A stretch of 64,000 nt of DNA from a virus, in the IMG/VR virus record IMGVR_UViG_3300027969_000058, positions 1 to 64,000 of that record; one strand, written 5' to 3'. Shown here in pieces: positions 24,166 through 31,276 of the stretch. How positions within the stretch are numbered: the first letter of the stretch is position 1; each line of letters opens with the position of its first letter. The notes beneath the pieces were generated by a model that made no database searches, was not told the origin of the DNA, and was given only the letters and a program-made list of their open reading frames with translations. A program made the translations under genes and the position numbers.

Positions 24166-24812
24166 GTTATAAGTTTACCTTCATTTACTTTATCGATAAC
24201 TTGCTGAAAAGTCATTGATAAGCATTTAAATCTAAGGAACACACGTTCCTTGTCATTATTTCTCACTCCATGAATAATATCACCATTAAACATACTTGGG
24301 TGAGTAAGACTGTAGTGATAACTATAAATTAAATCTCTGTCAGGTTTAATTGCCTGAGCATAACCTTTTGCACGTTCCCATGTTTCACCCTCTGGCAGTC
24401 TATAAAAATCTATAGGACTTGCACCCTCATCAGGGTAAATTGGAAACATAATACCGCAGTGCATGTGGTAATCAACATGCGGCTTAAAAACATATCCGGG
24501 CTTGTATATAAGCACATCAACATCCGGACCAGTCAATGGCTGATCAAAGTTAAATCTGCTTACTAATTTCTTAATAGGTTCAAAATCTTTTACCTGTTTG
24601 CCTATAAAACCAGCAGTATCGATTGTATCAAACAATCCATCTTGAAATTCTTTACCGTGTGATAAATTTGAGGGATTTCGTTCTTTTCTAAATCTATTTA
24701 AAACTGATCCAAAATCATTTCTGTATTGTCTTACGCTTTCAAACCAATCTTTTAATTCGGTTCTGTCGTATGTAACTTCGTCAAATATCACATGATGTTC
24801 AAAAATCTGCAT
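24156..24812 (-). CDS. 2OG-Fe(II) oxygenase
   Basis: 218 residues. PGYVFKPHVDYHMHCG gives the HxD pair; GDIIHGVRNNDKERVFLRF gives the distal His and the Arg that binds 2-oxoglutarate. The prolyl-hydroxylase-like core is complete. Its final bases overlap the 5' end of tRNA-Leu(TAG), so the transcript runs into that tRNA. Confidence 0.8.
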   Translation of the reverse strand: MQIFEHHVIFDEVTYDRTELKDWFESVRQYRNDFGSVLNRFRKERNPSNLSHGKEFQDGLFDTIDTAGFIGKQVKDFEPIKKLVSRFNFDQPLTGPDVDVLIYKPGYVFKPHVDYHMHCGIMFPIYPDEGASPIDFYRLPEGETWERAKGYAQAIKPDRDLIYSYHYSLTHPSMFNGDIIHGVRNNDKERVFLRFKCLSMTFQQVIDKVNEGKLITPR

Positions 24813-24870
24813 AAGAATTCCTATGTTCTCTACTGCTATTTATTGCGTAGCCCATATATGCAGATTATTA

Positions 24871-24945
24871 TGGCGGTCCGAACGGGAATCGAACCCGTCT
24901 CCTCGCAGTGACAGTGCGAAATACTAACCGATATACTATCGGACC
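24871..24945 (-). tRNA. tRNA-Asp(GTC), copy 1
   Basis: Anticodon loop CTGTCAC, acceptor GGTCCGA, discriminator G, encoded CCA. Confidence 0.94.
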
Positions 24946-24950
24946 GAAGT

Positions 24951-25027
24951 TGGAAGTGCGAGTGGGACTCGAACCCACGGCTTTACGGATTTGCAATCCG
25001 GTACATTGGCCACTCTGTCACCGCACT
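24951..25027 (-). tRNA. tRNA-Cys(GCA)
   Basis: Anticodon loop TTGCAAA, acceptor AGTGCGG, discriminator T, encoded CCA. Confidence 0.93.
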
Positions 25028-25034
25028 ATAAAAT

Positions 25035-25123
25035 TGGTGGAGATGATAGGATTCGAACCTATTGCGTTTCTTAAGTACCGGATTTACAGTCCGGGGCCAC
25101 TCCACCATCGTAGCCGCATCTCC
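25035..25123 (-). tRNA. tRNA-Tyr(GTA)
   Basis: Class II with variable arm TACTTAAGAAACG, anticodon loop CTGTAAA, acceptor GGAGATG, encoded CCA. Confidence 0.93.
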
Positions 25124-25350
25124 ATTTGTTATACATACCTGTTATGGACAGTAATCGCCCTACTGCCGTTTGTGGAATTCACACTCCCTGGAACGCTTAT
25201 TACTAAGACCGCTAAGTCTATGATTCGACGATTTCCACATCCTGTTAAGGTTAACCTTAGACCATGTCTAAGTGAGCCGGCACTCCCCTATATTGCGTCG
25301 GATGACATTAAGCTGGTGAACACAGCTTTTTTCCGGGTATGTATAACAAA
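25124..25350 (-). ncRNA. 226-nt structured RNA candidate
   Basis: Lies between tRNA-Tyr and tRNA-Glu. Its ends pair perfectly over 15 bp (TTTGTTATACATACC with its complement), and inner segments form further hairpins around GGTTAACC and a CAGTA...TACTG pair. No ORF of note. It is not a recognisable RNase P, SRP or 6S RNA. Probably a separate RNA or a processing domain of the tRNA transcript. Confidence 0.6.
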
Positions 25351-25425
25351 TGGTACTCGATAGCGGAGTCGAACCGCTCTTCCCAGGATGAAAACCTGGT
25401 GTCCTAACCGATAGACGAATCGAGC
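25351..25425 (-). tRNA. tRNA-Glu(TTC), copy 1
   Basis: Anticodon loop TTTTCAT, acceptor GCTCGAT, encoded CCA. First gene after the promoter at 25478. Confidence 0.94.
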
Positions 25426-25477
25426 ACAATGTCTTTTAAATTTTTAAGGAACAAGACTAATTGCTTAGTATGTGTAT

Positions 25478-25506
25478 ATTATAGCATCAACGCTGTAATG
25501 CGTCAA
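25478..25506 (-). promoter_or_regulatory. Sigma70 promoter TTGACG-17-TATAAT
   Basis: -35 TTGACG at 25501-25506, -10 at 25478-25483; starts the Glu/structured-RNA/Tyr/Cys/Asp transcript. Confidence 0.82.
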
Positions 25507-25549
25507 CTCATTTTGGCTCAAGAATAATAAATCTTGAGTAAATAATAGT

Positions 25550-26242
25550 ATGACTAAACCATACTTTAAACTCAATCTTCCAATCCCTACCAACAAGCTA
25601 TTAGCACCTACATTCAAATTACCAGGCACAGAGTACAATGTTGATAATCCATATATCCCAGTTGAAAAAGATGTACATGGTAACGCATTAAATTGTGCTA
25701 CACACAATAAGTGGATACACCGATTTAACGGACCCGACGGTGGCGCAGGATATGTGCCTATTCTCGATGTTCTCAGTAAAGAACTTGTAGATTTTATGAC
25801 TGCTCGAGATCTCGATATAGGTTGTATCTTTATATTCTACGCATGTCCCGGAAGTCTTCCGGGCGGAATACACGCAGACTGGGGAAATGTCACAACAGGA
25901 AAACATGCTAATTTTGCAATTAACTGGACAGTAGGAGAGCCAGGAGGCAGTAGCATGATTTGGTATGAGCCTATCGATCCAACTGTTGACGAAAATGGTT
26001 GGCCAATTAAGGCCCAGCCGGCTGCACTTGCTTATCCAATTCCTACTTGGAAGAAAAAGTATGTTCAAGAAATTGCAAGATACAGTATTGACGAGCCTAC
26101 ACTGGTAAGAACTGACATACCACACAACGCAGAAAACTATTCCGAAACTCCCCGATGGTGTTTTAGTATTCGAACTAATTTGGTTATTACAGAATGGCAG
26201 GAAGCGATCGATAAATTTTCAGACGTCCTGGTTGAAGTTTAA
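25550..26242 (+). CDS. 2OG-Fe(II) oxygenase-like protein
   Basis: 230 residues, first gene of a plus-strand patch. GSLPGGIHADWGN holds the H-x-D pair, AINWTVGEPGGSSMIWYEP is a beta-rich core, and TDIPHNAENYSE gives the distal His followed by SIRTNLVI. Resembles the family of the other oxygenases here. A hairpin (CTCAAGA/TCTTGAG) precedes the ATG. Confidence 0.65.
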   Translation: MTKPYFKLNLPIPTNKLLAPTFKLPGTEYNVDNPYIPVEKDVHGNALNCATHNKWIHRFNGPDGGAGYVPILDVLSKELVDFMTARDLDIGCIFIFYACPGSLPGGIHADWGNVTTGKHANFAINWTVGEPGGSSMIWYEPIDPTVDENGWPIKAQPAALAYPIPTWKKKYVQEIARYSIDEPTLVRTDIPHNAENYSETPRWCFSIRTNLVITEWQEAIDKFSDVLVEV

Positions 26243-26244
26243 TT

Positions 26245-26321
26245 TGGTACGGTGAGCGGGATTCGAACCCGCACTCGACAGATTTTAAGTCTGTTGCCTC
26301 TGCCTATTGGGCTACCACCGC
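26245..26321 (-). tRNA. tRNA-Leu(TAA), short variable arm
   Basis: Anticodon loop CTTAAAA, acceptor GCGGTGG with G1-T72 and G7-T66 wobbles. Variable loop of five bases, again without the class II arm. Encoded CCA. Converges on the oxygenase gene. Confidence 0.85.
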
Positions 26322-26345
26322 ATATATTCTAACTATAAATAGATC

Positions 26346-27125
26346 ATGAATAGATCAACTATCGACCCTATAATACTGTCTACAGTAGGAATAACATTTC
26401 CTATTGTGTCAATATTTTGGATATTTTTAAATTTAAACTTAGAATCAATATTAACATTATACTTGACTTCTTGGTTTACAGCCATACATGTTACACTATT
26501 TGCGCATCGTGCATGGACACACAAAGCATGGATACCAAATTTAGTTGTTAAAATCTACGGACTGTTTATGTTCACAGTTCTGTTAGTGGGTAACAGTATT
26601 GGTTGGGTTTCTGTGCATAGAGAACATCATCGGCATACTGATACAGACAAAGACCCACATAGTCCGTACTTTAAATCAAGATTACAAATACATTTTCTAT
26701 CCTACTTTAACGAAATTAAAATTCAATACATAACTGATCTCATGCGTGACAAACATCAGTTATTTTTTGCTAAACAGTATTGGACTATTAATCTAATTCT
26801 ATTCTTAGTATTATTTTTAATAGACCCTAACTTATTATTCTTTTGGATCGCAGTCCTTGGCGTAAATGTTATTAAAATGCATACTATAAACTCTTTAGGA
26901 CACAACACTCCAAAGTTTCTATTACCTATAGACAATACTGCTGGTAGTTCTAATAGTCTAATACTTGCGCTGATTAATATTAACAACGGTGAAGCATGGC
27001 ATAAGAATCATCATGATGATCCTAAGAATTGGAATTTTAGTAGACGATGGTACGAAATTGATCCGCCGGCTTGGATAATACGAGCGTTAGTCTTTGCAAG
27101 ATTAGCAAAATTTAATAATGGATAA
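26346..27125 (+). CDS. Membrane fatty-acid desaturase (paralogue 4)
   Basis: 259 residues. Boxes HRAWTH, HREHH and HKNHH are intact; hydrophobic helices occupy about residues 10-55 and 150-190. It is on the plus strand, unlike the other paralogues, and overlaps the start of the oxygenase-like gene at 27118. A TATAAATA sequence at 26334 lies too close to the ATG to be a reliable promoter. Confidence 0.9.
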   Translation: MNRSTIDPIILSTVGITFPIVSIFWIFLNLNLESILTLYLTSWFTAIHVTLFAHRAWTHKAWIPNLVVKIYGLFMFTVLLVGNSIGWVSVHREHHRHTDTDKDPHSPYFKSRLQIHFLSYFNEIKIQYITDLMRDKHQLFFAKQYWTINLILFLVLFLIDPNLLFFWIAVLGVNVIKMHTINSLGHNTPKFLLPIDNTAGSSNSLILALININNGEAWHKNHHDDPKNWNFSRRWYEIDPPAWIIRALVFARLAKFNNG

Positions 27126-27864
27126 TACAATGGACATCTTAGATATATTATATACACCGCTTGCTGTAAAGCCGCAACCTGATTACCAAATTGAAGATTT
27201 ACGAAATTGGTTAGCTAACAATTATGGCCCGCTTGCCAGATATAAAAATATCCTTGCAAGTACACGACTTATAGCAGAACGAGTAGTTGAAAACTACCCT
27301 TGGGATTTAACTGTTGCATATATTAATATGACTGATACAGGTCCGGGATGGCTCAATGGATTTGATAAACAATTCCCTGAGCTTTCTAAATATCTGTACG
27401 AAGCATTCGACTTGCCGCTTGAAGAACTTGGTCTTGTAATATTCTTGCCTATTCGAGAAAACCATAAAGGTTTAGGCTTTTGGCATAATGACGGTGATAT
27501 CTCAGGTTTACGAATATTCTTTGAAATAGAGGATGTTACTAAAAACAAACTACTAATTCGTAGGATGAAAGAACCCTATGAGAAAAGACTTAACATTCCA
27601 ATACCTATGGATGAAGACACATATCTTCAAAAAGAAGTATTTGAATGTAAGATCCTATCTGATAGACAATGTCATTTTCTTAATAACATACGAGGAGCAC
27701 ACGCAACTTATACCGAAGAATTAGGCACTAATAGGATTGCTGCATTTGTTACCAGTAAACTGAATAATCAACAAAAGTTTTTTGATTTAGTTAAACCATT
27801 GATATTGAGATCTGCTGAACAGTATAAAGAGCATGTTATAATGTGGGAACCTGAATCTAAATAA
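27118..27864 (+). CDS. 2OG-Fe(II) oxygenase-like protein
   Basis: 248 residues. FWHNDGDISGLRIFFEIED is an H-x-D-type segment in a strand-rich context, with a later His (RGAHATYTEELGTNRIAAFV) and Arg in the expected order. The start overlaps the desaturase stop, so both enzymes are made together. An internal ATG four codons later is possible. Confidence 0.65.
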   Translation: MDNTMDILDILYTPLAVKPQPDYQIEDLRNWLANNYGPLARYKNILASTRLIAERVVENYPWDLTVAYINMTDTGPGWLNGFDKQFPELSKYLYEAFDLPLEELGLVIFLPIRENHKGLGFWHNDGDISGLRIFFEIEDVTKNKLLIRRMKEPYEKRLNIPIPMDEDTYLQKEVFECKILSDRQCHFLNNIRGAHATYTEELGTNRIAAFVTSKLNNQQKFFDLVKPLILRSAEQYKEHVIMWEPESK

Positions 27865-27867
27865 GTT

Positions 27868-27956
27868 TGGAGGAAGGATGGTAGAATCGAACTCCAACCG
27901 CTTTCGCAGTCCATCTGTTTTCAAGACAGTGCAGGGCCCAGCCCTGATAACCTTCC
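27868..27956 (-). tRNA. tRNA-Ser(TGA)
   Basis: Class II (variable arm GGACTGCGAAAGCGG), anticodon loop CTTGAAA, acceptor GGAAGGT, discriminator T, encoded CCA. Confidence 0.9.
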
Positions 27957-27962
27957 GAATGC

Positions 27963-28037
27963 TGGCGCGGCGAATTGGACTCGAACCAACATAGAACACT
28001 TTAGAAGAGTGTTGCCTTTCCATTAGACTACCGCCGC
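27963..28037 (-). tRNA. tRNA-Arg(TCT)
   Basis: Anticodon loop CTTCTAA, acceptor GCGGCGG, discriminator G, encoded CCA. Confidence 0.94.
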
Positions 28038-28045
28038 AATAAAAA

Positions 28046-28121
28046 TGGTACACCCTGTTGGAATCGAACCAACTTCAACGGCTCTTCAGACCGCCGCTAT
28101 GACCACATCAGCTAAAGGTGC
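28046..28121 (-). tRNA. tRNA-Phe(GAA)
   Basis: Anticodon loop CTGAAGA in stem GCGGT/GCCGT, acceptor GCACCTT, encoded CCA. Confidence 0.9.
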
Positions 28122-28133
28122 AATAAATTGTAT

Positions 28134-28210
28134 TGGTACCCCCTGTCTGATTCGAACAGACAGCCAACTCCTTTTGAGAGAATCCGCACTACCAATTAGC
28201 GTAAGGGGGT
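28134..28210 (-). tRNA. tRNA-Leu(CAA), short variable arm
   Basis: Anticodon loop CTCAAAA in stem ATTCT/GGAGT, acceptor ACCCCCT/AGGGGGT, T arm GTCTG-TTCGAAT-CAGAC, encoded CCA. Third Leu tRNA without a class II arm. Confidence 0.82.
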
Positions 28211-28216
28211 ATTGTA

Positions 28217-28308
28217 TGGTACCAGCGGAGGGAATCGAACCCTCTCAAGAACGCTAATCTGGCGCTAAAAGTCTTATAAGGACTCTCTGACTACCAAGTC
28301 TCGCTGGC
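28217..28308 (-). tRNA. Class II tRNA with anticodon TAT, copy 2
   Basis: Acceptor GCCAGCG/CGCTGGT with G1-T72, anticodon loop CTTATAA in a six-pair stem, variable-arm stem AGCGC/GCGTT, T arm GAGGG-TTCGATT-CCCTC, encoded CCA. Same odd class as 21595-21706. Confidence 0.75.
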
Positions 28309-28317
28309 ATTAAAAAT

Positions 28318-28393
28318 TGGGGTATCCTACCGGTATCGATCCGGTACTACCGATTTCACAGAACGGGGTGCAGGCCACTACACTAAGGACACC
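28318..28393 (-). tRNA. tRNA-His(GTG)
   Basis: Anticodon loop CTGTGAA. The extra G-1 pairs with discriminator C73, the histidine identity pair, both encoded. One mismatch in the anticodon stem. CCA encoded. Confidence 0.92.
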
Positions 28394-28403
28394 ATAGAAA
28401 ATT

Positions 28404-28477
28404 TGGCAGGGGCATTAGGGATCGAACCTAAACTAACAGAGTCAAAGTCTGTTGTGCTACCATTACACAATGCCCCA
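28404..28477 (-). tRNA. tRNA-Gln(TTG)
   Basis: Anticodon loop CTTTGAC, acceptor TGGGGCA with an open 1-72 (T-T) position, weak as expected for Gln, discriminator G, encoded CCA. Confidence 0.93.
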
Positions 28478-28483
28478 ACAATT

Positions 28484-28558
28484 TGGTAGCCAATGATGGG
28501 AACGATCCATCGACCCCCGCCTTATCAAGACGGTGCTCTACCACTGAGCTAATTGGCT
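28484..28558 (-). tRNA. tRNA-Ile(GAT)
   Basis: Anticodon loop TTGATAA, acceptor AGCCAAT, T loop ATCGTTC (unusual), encoded CCA. Confidence 0.9.
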
Positions 28559-28621
28559 AAAATTTGTGCTGGGTAGGTGCTCCAGCGACGATCGTCTTGA
28601 TATTATCTCACGCCCCTTGTT

Positions 28622-28695
28622 TGGCGTACCTCCAGGGACTCGAACCCCGACGAACAGTTTTGGAGACTGTCATGCTGCCATTACATTAGAGATAC
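28622..28695 (-). tRNA. tRNA-Trp(CCA)
   Basis: Anticodon loop CTCCAAA, acceptor GTATCTC, discriminator G, encoded CCA. The 63-bp gap above holds a GCTGG/CCAGC hairpin. Confidence 0.93.
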
Positions 28696-28700
28696 ATAAT

Positions 28701-28776
28701 TGGTAGTAACGGTCGGACTCGAACCGACGATAAACACCGTATGAAGGTGGTGCATTAGCCACTATGCTACGTTACC
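28701..28776 (-). tRNA. tRNA-Met(CAT), elongator
   Basis: Anticodon loop TTCATAC, normal G1-T72 acceptor, so probably the elongator (or a lysidine-type Ile2). One mismatch at 27-43. CCA encoded. Confidence 0.88.
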
Positions 28777-28842
28777 ATATGTAAACACACTTCATGAGCA
28801 TGAGCCCACTTGTCTCCTAAGGATAGAGTGTGTTTACATATG
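28775..28842 (-). ncRNA. Perfect inverted-repeat spacer between Met and Lys tRNAs
   Basis: Arms CATATGTAAACACACT pair perfectly (16 bp) with the far side and reach to the CCA of tRNA-Lys; the loop holds CTTAGGAG. Likely an RNA processing or cleavage stem. Confidence 0.55.
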
Positions 28843-28914
28843 GTAGGGGTGCTCGGGAACGATCCGAGTTTTACTGGTTAAAAGCCAGTTACTTCACCTT
28901 AAAGTTTCACCCCC
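28841..28914 (-). tRNA. tRNA-Lys(TTT)
   Basis: Anticodon loop CTTTTAA, acceptor GGGGGTG, T loop ATCGTTC, encoded CCA. Confidence 0.92.
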
Positions 28915-28917
28915 ATA

Positions 28918-28992
28918 TGGTCCACGCTCTGAGAATCGAACTCAGTTAGTCCGGTTAAGAGCCGGGTACTTCGCCACTAAAGTTTAGCGTGG
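28918..28992 (-). tRNA. tRNA-Lys(CTT)
   Basis: Anticodon loop CTCTTAA, acceptor CCACGCT, D arm like the TTT gene next door, encoded CCA. A paralogue pair. Confidence 0.92.
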
Positions 28993-29052
28993 ATGGTCGT
29001 AATATATTTTCTTTTACGTGCCATCCAGGACCATACGGGGTCTAAGATGACA

Positions 29053-29073
29053 CTAACGTTTAGCACGTTTCAT
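29053..29073 (-). CDS. Possible six-codon minigene (MKRAKR)
   Basis: ATG at 29073, stop TAG at 29053, preceded by a perfect AAGGAG SD with six-base spacing. Lies between tRNA-Thr and tRNA-Lys in the tRNA transcript. May be a leader peptide or chance. Confidence 0.3.
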   Translation of the reverse strand: MKRAKR

Positions 29074-29100
29074 GTCGTTCTCCTTATGAACATTTTTAAA

Positions 29101-29160
29101 AACAGGATGCTTATTTTTCAATTAAAAGTTGAATTTAAAATTTGCTGTTCGCATCCTTAA
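29101..29160 (-). repeat. RNA motif copy A (AACAGCAAATT stem-loop)
   Basis: Arms AGGATGC and GCATCCT enclose AACAGCAAATT; CTGT follows the 3' arm. Directly downstream of the tRNA-Thr CCA. Confidence 0.6.
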
Positions 29161-29162
29161 CT

Positions 29163-29236
29163 TGGTGCCCCATGACAGAATCGAACTGCCGTAACCTGAT
29201 TACAAAACAGGTGTAATACCATTATACTAAAAGGGC
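29163..29236 (-). tRNA. tRNA-Thr(TGT), copy 2
   Basis: Anticodon loop TTTGTAA, acceptor GCCCTTT, mismatch at 31-39, encoded CCA. Different body from copy 1. Confidence 0.9.
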
Positions 29237-29241
29237 AAATT

Positions 29242-29319
29242 TGGCTGTGCGTCCAGGAATCGAACCTGGCTCAATCTTCGTTAACAGCGAAGCGCCTACA
29301 CCTTGCTTGCTCACGCACA
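29242..29319 (-). tRNA. tRNA-Asn(GTT), copy 2
   Basis: Anticodon loop CTGTTAA, stem CTTCG/CGAAG, acceptor TGTGCGT, large D loop, discriminator G, encoded CCA. Confidence 0.9.
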
Positions 29320-29325
29320 ATAAAT

Positions 29326-29400
29326 TGGCGCCGTAGATGGGACTCGAACCCACCTGGTATGGATAGACAATCCACTGCCCTCCCCGAGGACTACTACGGC
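29326..29400 (-). tRNA. tRNA-Asp(GTC), copy 2
   Basis: Anticodon loop TTGTCTA, acceptor GCCGTAG, discriminator G, encoded CCA. Confidence 0.93.
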
Positions 29401-29421
29401 ATATTGAATTTTATTTAATTG

Positions 29422-30186
29422 TCAACGTTTAATTAACTCAATTAAACGAGCACCGATATCTATTTCGTGGTCAAGTTTACCAAATCTATAAGATTTAGGG
29501 TCATGGTGATGATTATTATGCCAGCCTGCCCCTAACGAAAAATAGGATATTATGGGAACATTGCGTGAATTATCTTTGGTTTTGTAACTCACGTATCCAT
29601 ATTTAGAATTGTGGAAAAAATAATTACTTAAATTATCAGCTACTGTCATTAAGAAATAGCCGCCAATGCAGAAAAAGAATAAAAAGAAATAAGGATTAAT
29701 TAAAAATAGTATTAATCCAATACCCCAATAAAATTTGTAATAGTGGTCATGTATCAATCTAATAACTTTATCTCTATACAAACTGCGAGGTGCTATTAAT
29801 CCGGATACATTTTCTAATGTAGGTTTAATAAACCAAAGAAATGAACTTTGCCAAAATCCATGTATTGGACTATGTAAGTCAGCTTGTGTATCAGAATGTC
29901 TATGATGATGTAAATGAAGGGCAGTCCAAAAAATAGGACTACCTTGTCCAGTTAAACTACCAAACACAACAAAGATATAGTGCCAAAATTTTGATACCTC
30001 AAAGCTTTGATGTGTTAAGTATCTATGAAACCCAATGGTGTTTCCAAATATACCTAATATATAAAAACCCAATATAGAATATAAAATGTAAAGCCAATGA
30101 AAATTAAAAATCAATACGCCAAGGGCAAATATCGTTAAGAATATTTGTGGTAACATTAATATATAAAAGTGCTTGCTCATCATCAT
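29422..30186 (-). CDS. Membrane fatty-acid desaturase (paralogue 5)
   Basis: 254 residues. Boxes HRYLTH, HLHHHRH and HNNHHH complete. Three ATG codons run in a row at the start (30186, 30183, 30180), so the exact start is unclear. Phe-rich hydrophobic stretch near residues 155-185. Only membrane desaturase next to Asp tRNA; no coupled neighbour. Confidence 0.9.
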   Translation of the reverse strand: MMMSKHFYILMLPQIFLTIFALGVLIFNFHWLYILYSILGFYILGIFGNTIGFHRYLTHQSFEVSKFWHYIFVVFGSLTGQGSPIFWTALHLHHHRHSDTQADLHSPIHGFWQSSFLWFIKPTLENVSGLIAPRSLYRDKVIRLIHDHYYKFYWGIGLILFLINPYFFLFFFCIGGYFLMTVADNLSNYFFHNSKYGYVSYKTKDNSRNVPIISYFSLGAGWHNNHHHDPKSYRFGKLDHEIDIGARLIELIKR

Positions 30187-30222
30187 ATTTATAATAAGAC
30201 TTGGGAAAGGATTGAACTTATT

Positions 30223-30297
30223 TGGTACTCCGAACGGGAATCGAACCCGTGTTACCGACTTGAAAGGCCAGCGTTCTAACCATTAAACTACCGGAGT
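30223..30297 (-). tRNA. tRNA-Glu(TTC), copy 2
   Basis: Anticodon loop CTTTCAA, acceptor ACTCCGG, G7-T66 wobble, encoded CCA. Confidence 0.92.
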
Positions 30298-30304
30298 GTA
30301 ATAA

Positions 30305-30368
30305 AACAGGATAGCATTTTGTTTTCATTTCCATTGAAAGTTTTTAATTTGCTGTTGCTATCCTTAAC
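30305..30368 (-). repeat. RNA motif copy B (AACAGCAAATT stem-loop)
   Basis: Arms AGGATAGC and GCTATCCT (a compensated insertion relative to copy A) around the same AACAGCAAATT. Lies just after the tRNA-Arg CCA. Confidence 0.6.
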
Positions 30369-30369
30369 T

Positions 30370-30444
30370 TGGTGCCTCTGTATGGAATCGAACCACAATC
30401 CCTGGTTTCGTAAACCAGTATATTATCCATTATACTACAGAGGC
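30370..30444 (-). tRNA. tRNA-Arg(ACG)
   Basis: Anticodon loop TTACGAA, acceptor GCCTCTG, encoded CCA. Last (5'-most) tRNA of the main array. Confidence 0.93.
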
Positions 30445-30679
30445 AAATTTAAACACTCTCAGCACTATGTGCCGTGTCCTTCTGATCAAGGGAAGTAGAG
30501 AGTGTGTATTAAAGCACTCTAAAATACTTAGGCTGCCTGTTCTTAAAGAATGCTTTAATACGTAACCATTTTTTTATCCACATAAGGATAATCCATCCGG
30601 TACGCCGCCCGTTCGCTCCGTGTTTTAAGTGCAGAGCCAGGACCTCGTTTCCTGTATATTCACACTTTGCGGTCTACAA
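30445..30679 (-). other. Gene-poor stretch with two hairpins
   Basis: No credible ORF. Two stem-loops: TTTAAACACTCTC with GAGAGTGTGTATTAAA near 30450-30515, and ATTAAAGCA with TGCTTTAAT near 30512-30560. A GC-richer block at 30600-30650 has no recognisable signal. Confidence 0.5.
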
Positions 30680-30835
30680 TCACTCGTGAGCAATCTCGCG
30701 CTTTCTAACGGCTTTGCTATACACTTTTGCACGTTCCATCTTTGCTAAGATCATCTTGCGAAGATCTTCTTTAGACAGTGTATGCTCACGTGTAAACTCT
30801 GCTTCTCGTTGTTTCTTTTTATCTTGTTCTATCAT
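30680..30835 (-). CDS. Small charged protein, 51 residues
   Basis: MIEQDKKKQREAEFTREHTL at the start; a long charged helix follows. The ATG lacks a good SD and sits 15 bp after a terminator, so translation may be weak. Alternative longer frame would read through the terminator and is rejected. Confidence 0.45.
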   Translation of the reverse strand: MIEQDKKKQREAEFTREHTLSKEDLRKMILAKMERAKVYSKAVRKREIAHE

Positions 30836-30849
30836 AATCGTTTGAGCAA

Positions 30850-30880
30850 CAAAAAACCCCAGGGTTTTTAATCCTGGGGT
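30850..30880 (-). terminator. Rho-independent terminator
   Basis: CCCCAGG-loop-CCTGGGG followed by T6 on the minus strand, after the 47-residue ORF and before the 51-residue ORF. Could attenuate the transcript from the tandem promoters. Confidence 0.82.
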
Positions 30881-30906
30881 CCTTGGAGTGTTGTTGTGTA
30901 TTTTTA

Positions 30907-31050
30907 TTACACTACGGTCCTCCGGGACCCCTGGCAAATCTCTGGTGTGCGATCATAACTTGACAGTCCATTAATCGATAACCAAGAGCAGGCTATTACA
31001 CCTGCCTGTTTGGGCATCGTATTAAACTGATGTCTGTTAAATGATTGCAT
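30907..31050 (-). CDS. Small protein, 47 residues
   Basis: MQSFNRHQFNTMPKQAGVIA at the start. The first ORF downstream of two sigma70 promoters and followed by a terminator 27 bp after the stop, a one-gene unit. SD is weak (AAGAGA). Contains Cys residues but no motif; could be a short translated RNA. Confidence 0.45.
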   Translation of the reverse strand: MQSFNRHQFNTMPKQAGVIACSWLSINGLSSYDRTPEICQGSRRTVV

Positions 31051-31115
31051 TTTGTTTCTCTTAAATCTCTTTAAAAATTTTGTTAGTAAGCACCATTGCC
31101 TGCTAACTTGTATCT

Positions 31116-31144
31116 ATTATAGCGTCTCTCAACGCCCCTGTCAA
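31116..31144 (-). promoter_or_regulatory. Sigma70 promoter TTGACA-17-TATAAT (proximal of two)
   Basis: -35 at 31139-31144, -10 at 31116-31121. Confidence 0.85.
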
Positions 31145-31214
31145 CATGTTTTGGATATCTTTTTTGTTGTATTTTTACAACAGCCTCGAACACCTTGCTT
31201 GCTAACTTGTTTCT

Positions 31215-31243
31215 ATTGTACAGTTATTTATGTCTCTTGTCAA
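31215..31243 (-). promoter_or_regulatory. Sigma70 promoter TTGACA-17-TACAAT (distal of two)
   Basis: -35 at 31238-31243, -10 at 31215-31220. The sequence downstream of its -10 (AATAGAAACAAGTTAGCA) nearly repeats that of the proximal promoter (AATAGATACAAGTTAGCA), suggesting a tandem duplication. Confidence 0.78.
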
Positions 31244-31276
31244 GAACTATTTTAATATCTGAGCATTTTAGTTAAT

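Noticed and set aside
6067-26341. TATAAATA sites as T4-type late promoters (for example 6067 and 26334)
   Set aside because: In this AT-rich sequence several are expected by chance, and some would start transcription at or after the ATG.
28775-28842. Hammerhead ribozyme in the inverted-repeat spacer
   Set aside because: The CUGAUGA and GAAA core sequences are missing.
29415-29445. TTGACA near 29425 as a tRNA-Asp promoter
   Set aside because: The -10 at the right distance is poor (TATGCC-like), so it was not listed as a promoter.
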